From Acidobacteriota bacterium (GTDB taxonomy: Bacteria; Acidobacteriota; Polarisedimenticolia; Gp22-AA2), in NCBI GenBank assembly GCA_016202915.1, contig JACQNT010000012.1, forward strand, positions 1 to 5,678: a stretch of 5,678 nt of DNA. Reading direction: 5' to 3'. Under the pieces are notes generated by a model. The model saw only the letters and a list, made by a program, of their open reading frames with translations. It did not search any database and was not told where the DNA came from. Shown here one piece after another: positions 1 to 5,623 of this stretch. Made by a program: the position numbers and the translations under genes. Numbering within the stretch: the first letter of the stretch is position 1; each line of letters opens with the position of its first letter.

Positions 1-590
1 ATGACGTGGCGCTCCGCCGCCGGAAGGTTCGCGGCTGCCTCCGCGACCCCCTCAAGGAGGCTCGGCACGTCTCCCTCGGCCACCAGGAGCAGCTTCGGCC
101 GCGGAGAGTTCGGGACCGGTCCCAGGGCCTGGAGGAGAGGCAGGATGGCCCCCGGGTCTGCCGCGCGCACCGCGGTGCTCCCGAAGTGGAGCAGCATCGC
201 CCGCCCCTCCTCCGAGGGGCGCTTCGGGATGGCCGGGGAGACGGCGATGAGCAGGTCCGCGCTGCTCATGAGGGCGAGCCGGCCCCCGAGGCTGTGGCCG
301 AGGGCGGCCACCCGCCCGTAGCGGCGGCAATAGTTCACGGCCGCCTCGAAATCCTGGACGATGCCGGGACCGAGCAGGGCCGGGTGCTCCCCGTGGCCCC
401 GGAGGTCGGGACAGCACGCGGCGAAGCCGGCCTCGGCCAGATGCGCCGCCAGGCCGAGCATCTGCTCCTTCGAGCCCCCGTAGCCGTGGGCGAGGGCGAT
501 GCCCCCGGTCGGCCGGTCCGGCTCCAGCAGATAGGCCGGAACCGGGTGCCCGTCGGAGGCCGTGAGACTCCGCAGCCGCTCGAACCGCAT
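1..590 (-). CDS. Alpha/beta hydrolase (dienelactone-hydrolase/serine-esterase-like), 3' end cut by window edge
   Basis: This reading frame starts at the ATG at 590-588 and stays open to the window edge, giving 196 complete codons without a stop. It shows the alpha/beta-hydrolase landmarks in order: an oxyanion-hole type HGYGGSK at residues 35-41, PDLRGHGEH at 61-69, the nucleophile elbow GHSLGG at 98-103 with Ser100, and a strand LLLVAEGD at 167-174 whose Asp174 is a candidate catalytic acid. The catalytic His would lie past the window edge. There is no signal peptide, so the enzyme is probably cytoplasmic. A GGAGG Shine-Dalgarno at 601-597 sits 6 nt before the ATG. The gene begins 19 nt after the livF stop, so it is probably the last visible gene of the transporter operon. 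Its substrate is unknown; an ester, thioester or amide bond in the imported compound is a guess from context. The family call is firm, the specific activity is not. Confidence 0.88.
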   Translation of the reverse strand, partial: MRFERLRSLTASDGHPVPAYLLEPDRPTGGIALAHGYGGSKEQMLGLAAHLAEAGFAACCPDLRGHGEHPALLGPGIVQDFEAAVNYCRRYGRVAALGHSLGGRLALMSSADLLIAVSPAIPKRPSEEGRAMLLHFGSTAVRAADPGAILPLLQALGPVPNSPRPKLLLVAEGDVPSLLEGVAEAAANLPAAERHV

Positions 591-609
591 CGCCACCCTC
601 CGATTCTTT

Positions 610-1332
610 TCAGCCCCCGAGCAGGGCCTTCCGCGTTGCCGGGGCCCGGAGCAGGACGGGCCCCGGCCCCTCCGCCACGATCCGCCCGGCGTCGAGCAGG
701 TAGGCCCGTCCGGCCATCTCCAGGATCCGCCGGACGTGATGGCCCGCCAGCAGAATGGTCATTCCTTCCTCCGCCACCTCCCGGAGGGCCCGGCAGAAAC
801 CGCCGGTAAGGGCGGAGGCCAGGCCGAGGAAGGGGTCGTCCAGGAGCAGCAGGGCGGGCCGGGCCATGAGGCCCCGTCCCACGGCCAGCATCTGCTGCTC
901 GCCCCCCGAGAGGCTGTCGGCCCAGGCGGAGGCCCGGGCGCGGAGAGCCGGGAAGAGCCGGTAGACGACCTGCAGGGACTGGCTGGCGTACGGCCGGGCC
1001 CGGCGGGAGTACCCTCCGACCTCCAGGTTCTCGCGGACCGTCATCTCCGGGAAGAGGAGCCGGTTCTCCGGGATGGTGGTCACCCCCCGCTCCACGACGG
1101 CGTGGGCGGGCAGCCCGTCGATCCGCTCGCCGCGGAACCGGATCTCCCCGCGCGTCGGCCTGAGCAGCCCCTGGATCGTCTTGAGGAGCGTGGACTTGCC
1201 GGCGCCGTTCGGCCCCACGACGGCGACCACCTGTCCCCGGTGGGCGGCGAGGCTCACCCCGAAGAGGACCTGGATGTCCTCGTACCCGGCCTCCACGTCC
1301 CGGACCTCCAGCACCACCTCCGGATCGGCCAT
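610..1332 (-). CDS. livF: ABC transporter ATPase, LivF family (HAAT importer), with altered Walker B
   Basis: A cytoplasmic ATP-binding subunit of 240 residues, a usual LivF length. Visible motifs are Walker A GPNGAGKST (40-48), a Q-loop region with IPENRLLFP (87-95) in place of the common VPEGR, the signature LSGGEQQ (141-147), and Walker B LLLLDD (161-166). The second Asp (codon at 837-835) stands where LivF proteins normally carry the catalytic Glu. After it comes PFLGLASALTGG instead of the usual PSLGLAP. The switch region reads LLAGHHV (194-200), with His198 where typical LivF has Gln in VEQN. I chose the ATG at 1332-1330 because GGAGG at 1341-1337 precedes it and because the protein then begins with the family's normal first strand. 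The open frame extends further upstream, but only through livG. It lies 10 nt after the livG stop. The LivF identity is secure; normal ATPase activity is not. Confidence 0.94.
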   Translation of the reverse strand: MADPEVVLEVRDVEAGYEDIQVLFGVSLAAHRGQVVAVVGPNGAGKSTLLKTIQGLLRPTRGEIRFRGERIDGLPAHAVVERGVTTIPENRLLFPEMTVRENLEVGGYSRRARPYASQSLQVVYRLFPALRARASAWADSLSGGEQQMLAVGRGLMARPALLLLDDPFLGLASALTGGFCRALREVAEEGMTILLAGHHVRRILEMAGRAYLLDAGRIVAEGPGPVLLRAPATRKALLGG

Positions 1333-1342
1333 GCCCCCTCCC

Positions 1343-2068
1343 TCACGGCTCGCCAAGGTAGGCCTCGAGGACCCGGGGATGGCGGGTGACCTCCGCCGAG
1401 GGCCCTTCGGCGATGACCTCGCCCCGGTCCAGGGCGAGGAGGCGGCTCGCCACATCGGCAATCGCCCGCAGCTTGTGGTCCACGAGCACGATCGTCACCC
1501 CCCGCCCCCGCAGGCCCCGCAGGAGCTGGAGGACTCTCTGGACCGCCGCCGGGCTCAGGCCAGCCGTCGGCTCGTCCAGGAGAAGGAGCCGGGGGGCTGA
1601 GGCCAGGGCCATCGCCAGCTCCAGCAGTCTGGTCTGTCCCAGGCTGAGCCGAGGGGCCGGCCGGGCGGCAAGGTCCGCCAGGCCGACGGTCTCGAGGGCG
1701 GCTATCGCCTCGTGGCGCGCCCGGGCCACGGGCAGGCGCCTCCGCCGGGACCCGAAGGCCGCCCCCACCAGGACGTTCTCCAGACACGTGAGCCCCGGGA
1801 AGACCATCGGGATCTGGGGGGTTCTCCCGATCCCGAGACGGCAGATCTCCCAGGGCTGGCGTCCCGTGATCGTCTCGCCGGCGAAGGCGACGGTCCCGCT
1901 GCTCGGCCGAAGCACGCCGCCGATGATGTGGAAAAGGGTGCTCTTGCCGGAGCCGTTGGGGCCGATGACCCCCAGGAGCTCCCTCTCGGCCACGGTGAAG
2001 CTCACCGCCCGGAGGGCCGTCAGGCCGCCGAAGGCCTTGCTCAGGCGGTGCACTTCAAGAAGCGCCAC
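1343..2068 (-). CDS. livG: ABC transporter ATPase, LivG family (HAAT importer)
   Basis: The second ATP-binding subunit, 241 residues, slightly short for LivG (usually about 250-260). Motifs are the N-terminal LSKAFGGLTAL (9-19), Walker A GPNGSGKST (36-44), the Q-loop region GRTPQIPMVFP (81-91) with Gln85, a variant signature LSLGQ (141-145), Walker B LLLLDEP (161-167) with the catalytic Glu present, and the switch VDHK with His198. The missing length lies mainly between LENVLVG and GLADLA (about 97-135), where many LivG proteins have a longer basic helix. The chosen start is the GTG at 2068-2066, which overlaps the livM end by 14 nt. An in-frame GTG at 2077 would add three residues. No ATG fits, and the G-rich stretch just upstream serves as a poor ribosome site, so translational coupling to livM is likely. 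It pairs with LivF to drive the LivH/LivM channel. Confidence 0.93.
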   Translation of the reverse strand: MALLEVHRLSKAFGGLTALRAVSFTVAERELLGVIGPNGSGKSTLFHIIGGVLRPSSGTVAFAGETITGRQPWEICRLGIGRTPQIPMVFPGLTCLENVLVGAAFGSRRRRLPVARARHEAIAALETVGLADLAARPAPRLSLGQTRLLELAMALASAPRLLLLDEPTAGLSPAAVQRVLQLLRGLRGRGVTIVLVDHKLRAIADVASRLLALDRGEVIAEGPSAEVTRHPRVLEAYLGEP

Positions 2069-2960
2069 GCCCCCCACCGCGCCGACGGGCGATCCCCACG
2101 AGACCCTCGGGCAACCCCAAGAGTACCAGGAGGATCGCGCCGGCGTAAAGCAACTGGTGTCCCGCCGGAAAGCGGGGCTGCAGCAGCAGTTCGTCGAGGA
2201 AGTACAGGACGCCGGCCCCCAGGAGCGGCCCCGCCGGGGAGGACGTCCCGCCGAAGAGGGCCATGATGAGCGGGAGGATCGAGAAGAGGAGACTAAAGGC
2301 GGTGGCCGGCTCGAGGGACCGGACGTGGTGGGCGTACGCCGCCCCGCTGAGGCCGGCGAAGGCGGCGCTCGTGAGGAGGGTGGCGAAGAGGAGGGGGCGC
2401 GAGGGGACGCCCAGCGCCTCGGCGCGCTCCTGCTGCTGGCGGATGGCTGCCAGCGCGACGCCCCAGCGGCTCCGGGCGAGAAGGGTGTGGACGAGCAGGA
2501 GCGCGCCGATCCCCCCCGCTCCCACCAGTGCGCCCTGGGGGGGGAGCGGCGGCAGGCCGACGAGCCCCCATGTCCCGCCGGTGAGGGAGGTCCAGTTGGC
2601 GGCCAGGATCCGGAGGACCTCGGCCGCGGCGAGGGTGGCCAGGCTGAAGTACGGTCCCCGCAGGTGCAGAGAGAGGGCGCCGACCGGGATGGCCGCCGCC
2701 GCCGCCGCGAGGGCCCCACCCAGCAGGGCCACCCACACGCTGAGGCCGGCCCGCGAGGCCAGCAGGGCCGAGGCGTAGGCGCCCACCCCGAAGAAGGCCG
2801 CGTGGCCGAACGAGAGGCGCCCCCCCAGGGCGAGCAGATGCCAGGACGCAGTCAGGAGGGCGAGGAGGAGCCCCGTGGTCAGGAGACTCCGGTGATAGGG
2901 GGACCAGGGCAGGGCCGACGCGGCCAGCGCACACCCGAAGAGGGCCCAGCCGCCCCTCAC
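2055..2960 (-). CDS. livM: HAAT-type ABC permease, LivM family
   Basis: An inner-membrane permease of 301 residues with roughly eight hydrophobic segments (about 3-19, 25-46, 49-69, 74-99, 104-123, 147-162, 188-212, 222-290 as a multi-helix block). Family landmarks are GRLSFGHAAFFGVGAY at 47-62, and the cytoplasmic coupling stretch SRWGVALAAIR...AEALGV at 164-185, which contacts the ATPases. Near the C-terminus is GPLLGAGVLYFLDELL at 244-259, matching the usual LivM 'GP.LGA' helix. The GTG at 2960-2958 is chosen because its GTGA overlaps the livH stop by 4 nt and a GGAGG at 2973-2969 sits 8 nt upstream. The open frame continues upstream inside livH, but that part is proline- and arginine-rich and not membrane-like. 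An alanine run (85-90) is encoded by a GCC-type repeat. It is short for LivM and lacks the long N-terminal extension of some homologues. Confidence 0.93.
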   Translation of the reverse strand: MRGGWALFGCALAASALPWSPYHRSLLTTGLLLALLTASWHLLALGGRLSFGHAAFFGVGAYASALLASRAGLSVWVALLGGALAAAAAAIPVGALSLHLRGPYFSLATLAAAEVLRILAANWTSLTGGTWGLVGLPPLPPQGALVGAGGIGALLLVHTLLARSRWGVALAAIRQQQERAEALGVPSRPLLFATLLTSAAFAGLSGAAYAHHVRSLEPATAFSLLFSILPLIMALFGGTSSPAGPLLGAGVLYFLDELLLQPRFPAGHQLLYAGAILLVLLGLPEGLVGIARRRGGGRGAS

Positions 2961-3820
2961 GAGGCCCGCCTCCCCCGCAGGAGCCCCGTCCGCCTTCCCT
3001 GGAGGAGGAGGAGCAGAGCACCGAAGAGCCAAGCTTCCCGCCAGGCCGGGCCGGCCAGCGCCACCACGAGGGACTCCACGATGCCGAAGAGGACCCCGGC
3101 CAGGGCGAGCCCGTCGGCCCGGCCGACGCCGCCGGCGATCGTGAGGGTCAGGGCGATGACGGTCAGGGGTGGCCCCACCGTCGGGCTCACGTACTGGAGG
3201 GTGGCGAGGAGGGGCCCGGCCGCACCGGCCAATCCCCCGCCCAGCGCCAGGCCGAGCAACTGCATCCGCTCCACGGGGATGCCCATCAGGCCGGCTGCCC
3301 GGGCATCCTGGCAGGTCGCCCGGAGGGCCCGGCCCGGCCGGGTCCGCTGGAGAAAGAGGTGGAGGACCAGGAGGAGCCCGGCTCCGGCCGCGGCAGCGGT
3401 CAGACGGCCCGCGCCGAGCGAGACCCCCAGGGGGCGCCAGACGACCTCCGCCCTCTCCCAATCGAGGAAGCGGTAGTCCGCCGAGAAGGAGAGGAGCATG
3501 AGGTTCTGCAGGAGCAGGGAAAGGCCGAAGGTGAGGGTGAGGACCCTGAGCTCAGACGCGGGGGTAATCCGCGAGAGCAGGGCCTGGGCGGGCCAGGCCC
3601 AGAGGGCCAGGGCCAATCCCGCCACAGCCGCGGCCGTGAGCGGTCCCGCGCCGAGCGACGCGTTCAGCCACAGCCCGGCGTAGGCCCCGAGGAGGACCAG
3701 TTCCCCGTGGGCAAGGTTGAAGGTCCGGGCGACGCCGAAGGTGATGGCGAAGCCGGCGGCAAGGAGGCCGTAGAACAGGCCCTGGGCGGTACCGGCCAGG
3801 AGGGCCTCGAGGAGGGGCAC
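2957..3820 (-). CDS. livH: HAAT-type ABC permease, LivH family
   Basis: An inner-membrane permease of 287 residues, the usual LivH length. The N-terminal family block reads GLFYGLLAAGFAITFGVART (14-33), followed by FNLAHGELVLLGAY (34-47), which is highly characteristic. The coupling loop is RPGRALRATCQDARAAGLMGI (161-181), and the C-terminal block is IAGGVGRADGLALAGVLFGIVES (228-250), the counterpart of the common 'GG.GS..GA..G...G..E'. About eight hydrophobic segments are visible. The start is a GTG at 3820-3818, only 3 nt after the binding-protein stop, with GGGAG at 3832-3828 about 7 nt upstream inside the preceding gene. Its stop overlaps the livM start in a GTGA. It forms the transmembrane pore together with LivM. 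No inactivating change is seen. Confidence 0.95.
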   Translation of the reverse strand: MPLLEALLAGTAQGLFYGLLAAGFAITFGVARTFNLAHGELVLLGAYAGLWLNASLGAGPLTAAAVAGLALALWAWPAQALLSRITPASELRVLTLTFGLSLLLQNLMLLSFSADYRFLDWERAEVVWRPLGVSLGAGRLTAAAAGAGLLLVLHLFLQRTRPGRALRATCQDARAAGLMGIPVERMQLLGLALGGGLAGAAGPLLATLQYVSPTVGPPLTVIALTLTIAGGVGRADGLALAGVLFGIVESLVVALAGPAWREAWLFGALLLLLQGRRTGLLRGRRAS

Positions 3821-3823
3821 CCG

Positions 3824-5023
3824 CTATCTCCCGTCCTCTTGTTGGAAGGCCGGGAGGCGGGCGCGCCCGGTGGCCCGGTCGGGCGGGTACACGACCACGT
3901 ACCGCCCGCCCTGGATCTGGATCACCACCCGCCGGTACTCCCGCGGCTCGCCGTTCTCCGCGAAGGCCACCCGCCCCATGGGGAGCCTCAGGTCCACCCG
4001 GGCGAGGGCATCCCGGAGGGCCTCCCCCGTCGGCGGGTCGGCCGGACCCCCGGCGGCCCGCAGCGCTGCCAGGAGAGCCCGCGCCGCGGCGTAGCCGTGC
4101 ATGGAGAGCGGCGGCGGCGGTTCCCCGAAGCGCCGCCTGAAATCCTCCGTGAAGGCCCGGGAAGCCTCCTCCGTCCCGGGGGCCGTAATCCCCGGCTGCC
4201 AGGCCGTCGTCCCGAAGAGGCCCTCGCTCGCCGGGCCCAGTTCCTGGATGACCTGGGGGAACTCCATCCCGAAGGTTCCCAGGAAGGCCGTGAGGCCCAG
4301 CCGGCGCGCCCGGAGCTGCCGCACCAGGACCAGGTGGTCGCCAAAGAAGGCGTTGGACACGATCACCGGCGCTCGGGCCGCCTGCACCCGGGTCAGGAGG
4401 GGCACGAAGTCCCTGAGGCCGGGCGTGAACCGGTCATCCAGGAGGACGGGGACCCCGGCGGCGTCAAGCGCCTCCTTCTGGCGGTGGGCGAGTTGGGAGG
4501 CTCCGGGCGTGTTGGCGGAGAGGAGGGCGACGCCGAGCGGGTGGACGACCTCCCGGAGGAAGCCGACCGTGGCCTGTACGTACCCATCCAGGCTGCTCAC
4601 CCGGAAGAAGAAGCGGTACCCCCGGTGGGTGAGCCGCTCATCCAGGGAGGCCGTGGCGACGTAGGGCGTCCGGTACCGCTCCGCCACCTCGCTGATCGGC
4701 CCGACGAGGCTGTCCACGTAGCCGCCGATCAGCGCGACGGCGCCGTCCCGGCCCGCCAGCCTCTCGGCGGCGGCGAGCGCCCGCTCCGGCCGCCCCTCGT
4801 CGTCCTGGACGAGGAGTCGGACGGGCCGGCCTCCGGACCGGCCGGCCGCGTTGGCCTCCTCCACCGCCAGCAAGATCCCCCGGTGGATGGCAGTCCCCTG
4901 AGCGGCAAAGGCTCCGGTCAGGGAATTGACGGCGCCGATCGGTACTTCGGGCGAAGCCGCGGCCGCCCTATCCACCAGGAGGAGTATGAGGGCGAGGAGG
5001 ATTGGGGACAGAGCCCTCGGCAA
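3824..5023 (-). CDS. Periplasmic substrate-binding protein, LivJ/LivK-like (type I periplasmic binding fold)
   Basis: The extracytoplasmic receptor of the importer, 399 residues from the TTG at 5023-5021. That start is preferred because GGAGG at 5034-5030 lies 6 nt upstream and because it gives a clean signal peptide: Arg3, a hydrophobic core from Leu5 to Val17 and an Ala-rich cleavage region at 20-23 just before SPEVPIG. An in-frame ATG at 5080 would bury this leader behind a poor ribosome site. There is no lipobox Cys, so a soluble periplasmic protein is expected. In fact no Cys is present at all, so the disulfide known in some LIV receptors is absent. Family landmarks are PIGAVNSLTGAFAAQG (28-43), AVEEANAAG (53-61), LVQDDEG (71-77), ALIGGYVDS (97-105), TPYVATAS (119-126), and YRFFFRVSSLDGYVQ (136-150), the equivalent of the usual 'Y.FR..PSD..Q' segment. 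Leu/Ile/Val specificity should not be assumed; urea, amides and aromatic acids are also known HAAT cargoes. Confidence 0.92.
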   Translation of the reverse strand: MPRALSPILLALILLLVDRAAAASPEVPIGAVNSLTGAFAAQGTAIHRGILLAVEEANAAGRSGGRPVRLLVQDDEGRPERALAAAERLAGRDGAVALIGGYVDSLVGPISEVAERYRTPYVATASLDERLTHRGYRFFFRVSSLDGYVQATVGFLREVVHPLGVALLSANTPGASQLAHRQKEALDAAGVPVLLDDRFTPGLRDFVPLLTRVQAARAPVIVSNAFFGDHLVLVRQLRARRLGLTAFLGTFGMEFPQVIQELGPASEGLFGTTAWQPGITAPGTEEASRAFTEDFRRRFGEPPPPLSMHGYAAARALLAALRAAGGPADPPTGEALRDALARVDLRLPMGRVAFAENGEPREYRRVVIQIQGGRYVVVYPPDRATGRARLPAFQQEDGR

Positions 5024-5029
5024 CGCGTT

Positions 5030-5034
5030 CCTCC
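5030..5034 (-). promoter_or_regulatory. Ribosome binding site that decides the TTG start of the binding protein
   Basis: The minus strand reads CTCCCGGGAGGAACGCGTTG. The GGAGG is a perfect core and is spaced 6 nt from the TTG. It overlaps a 10-bp palindrome, CTCCCGGGAG (5031-5040). Confidence 0.75.
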
Positions 5035-5098
5035 CGGGAGAAGGCGCCCCGATCCGCACCGGGAGCCCGCTGGCGGGCATCCAAGGGAGTGCAAGGCC

Positions 5099-5127
5099 AC
5101 GGTAGCAGAGGGCTCCGGGAGGGTCAA
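5099..5127 (-). promoter_or_regulatory. Candidate sigma-70-like promoter for the importer operon
   Basis: On the minus strand TTGACC (5127-5122) is followed, after 17 nt, by TACCGT (5104-5099). The latter is preceded by TGC, giving an extended -10 pattern TGnTAnnnT. The -10 matches the consensus at only three of six positions, although these include the important second A and last T. Transcription would start near 5092, leaving a leader of about 70 nt. The position directly upstream of the first operon gene supports it, but such matches can occur by chance. Confidence 0.35.
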
Positions 5128-5131
5128 CCGG

Positions 5132-5154
5132 GCGGGCCGCTGTGGCCGGCCCGC
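5132..5154. repeat. Perfect inverted repeat (8-bp arms, 7-nt spacer), possible operator
   Basis: GCGGGCCG (5132-5139) and CGGCCCGC (5147-5154) are exact reverse complements separated by CTGTGGC. The repeat ends 5 nt upstream of the candidate -35 box of the operon, a suitable place for a dimeric regulator. No T-run follows on either strand, so it is not a standard intrinsic terminator. In such GC-rich DNA an 8-bp GC-only stem is not very improbable. Confidence 0.4.
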
Positions 5155-5371
5155 AGCGCCTGTTCCCGCGGCGCAACAGGAAGCCCGGCTGCTCGGGTCT
5201 CAGGCAGGTGTCTCGGGCCCAGGGCGCGGGACAGGAGAGACGGCTTGGGGCGTGAGGGCGCGGTGGGGACAGCAGTTAGCGGCGGCAGGGAGGGGTCCGG
5301 TCCGCGTATGGGCAGAGGGTGGTCGCGTGGCATGGATATTGCTCTCTGCGCATTTCGTGGGAACGCACTCA

Positions 5372-5400
5372 TTGACCTTATTCGGAGTCGTCTTTATACA
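5372..5400 (+). promoter_or_regulatory. Sigma-70-like promoter for the small membrane-protein gene
   Basis: TTGACC (5372-5377) and TATACA (5395-5400) each match five of six consensus bases and are separated by the ideal 17 nt, in the most AT-rich stretch of the window. The expected transcription start, near 5406-5408, leaves a leader of only about 10 nt before the ATG at 5417, so the ribosome site would sit at the very end of the transcript. Confidence 0.6.
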
Positions 5401-5416
5401 TAAGCGAGGCGGACCG

Positions 5417-5623
5417 ATGGCAATCACATGGGCAGACATCAGCACGATCACCCTCTTCTTCAGTCTGGCGGCGCTGCTCCTGGGGAATGGTTTCGCCTAC
5501 CTGCTGCGCCGTGATGCCGACGAAGTCCGGCGGAACCGTCAGGAAGCCTGCACCCCCCATCGCTGGGTGCGGGACGGGCAAACCGGACTGGTCTGCCATC
5601 TCTGCGGGAAGATCCCCGGTTAG
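5417..5623 (+). CDS. Small one-pass membrane protein with a CxxH/CxxC zinc-ribbon-like tail; function unknown
   Basis: A 68-residue protein, divergent from the importer operon. Residues about 9-30 (STITLFFSLAALLLGNGFAYLL) form one strong transmembrane helix. It is followed by a very basic and acidic segment with RRDADEVRRNRQE (31-43), so by the positive-inside rule the tail should be cytoplasmic. The tail has Cys45-x-x-His48 and Cys60-x-x-Cys63 with 11 residues between the pairs, the spacing of a small zinc-binding knuckle, and ends CGKIPG. The start ATG has GAGG (5406-5409) 7 nt upstream and a good promoter in front. These signals, together with a stop just after the metal motif, make it a real gene rather than a chance frame. 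I do not recognise a named family, and nothing links it functionally to the transporter except position. Confidence 0.78.
   Translation: MAITWADISTITLFFSLAALLLGNGFAYLLRRDADEVRRNRQEACTPHRWVRDGQTGLVCHLCGKIPG

Larger units (their letters stand above)
5024..5416. other. Divergent intergenic region between the importer operon and the small membrane-protein gene
   Basis: These 393 nt contain no convincing gene. The operon side (5024-5160) holds the ribosome site, a candidate promoter and a 23-bp inverted repeat. The middle (about 5181-5330) is GC-rich with no feature I can name. The last part (about 5328-5404) is clearly richer in A and T than the rest of the window and holds the rightward promoter. 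Open frames crossing this region continue from the antisense of the operon and have no gene-like protein features. Confidence 0.7.

Noticed and set aside
1333..1461. Longer LivF starting at the ATG at 1461
   Set aside because: The added 43 residues are out-of-frame livG sequence with no family similarity. The ATG at 1332 has a ribosome site and gives the normal length.
2692..2709. Run of GCC/GCG trinucleotides resembling a microsatellite
   Set aside because: It simply encodes six alanines in a LivM transmembrane helix and is common in GC-rich genes. The repeat is too short to infer phase variation.
2961..3461. N-terminal extension of LivM into the livH region
   Set aside because: The extension is Pro/Arg/Gly-rich and not membrane-like. 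The GTG at 2960 has a good ribosome site and a typical GTGA overlap.
1386..3476. A 696-codon open frame on the plus strand opposite livG, livM and livH
   Set aside because: Low-complexity Arg/Pro/Ser-rich translation, no motifs, and it lies opposite three well-supported genes.
5159..5180. Second inverted repeat CCTGTT...AACAGG next to the operator-like repeat
   Set aside because: Arms of only 6 bp with a 10-nt spacer. I see no relation to either promoter, and chance is a sufficient explanation.
3359..5623. A 754-codon open frame on the plus strand, ending in the small membrane-protein gene
   Set aside because: Its first part is antisense to livH and the binding protein and is rich in Gly, Glu, Arg and Pro without domains, as expected where GC-rich coding DNA suppresses stops on the other strand. 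Only the last 68 codons have their own start signals and a structured protein.
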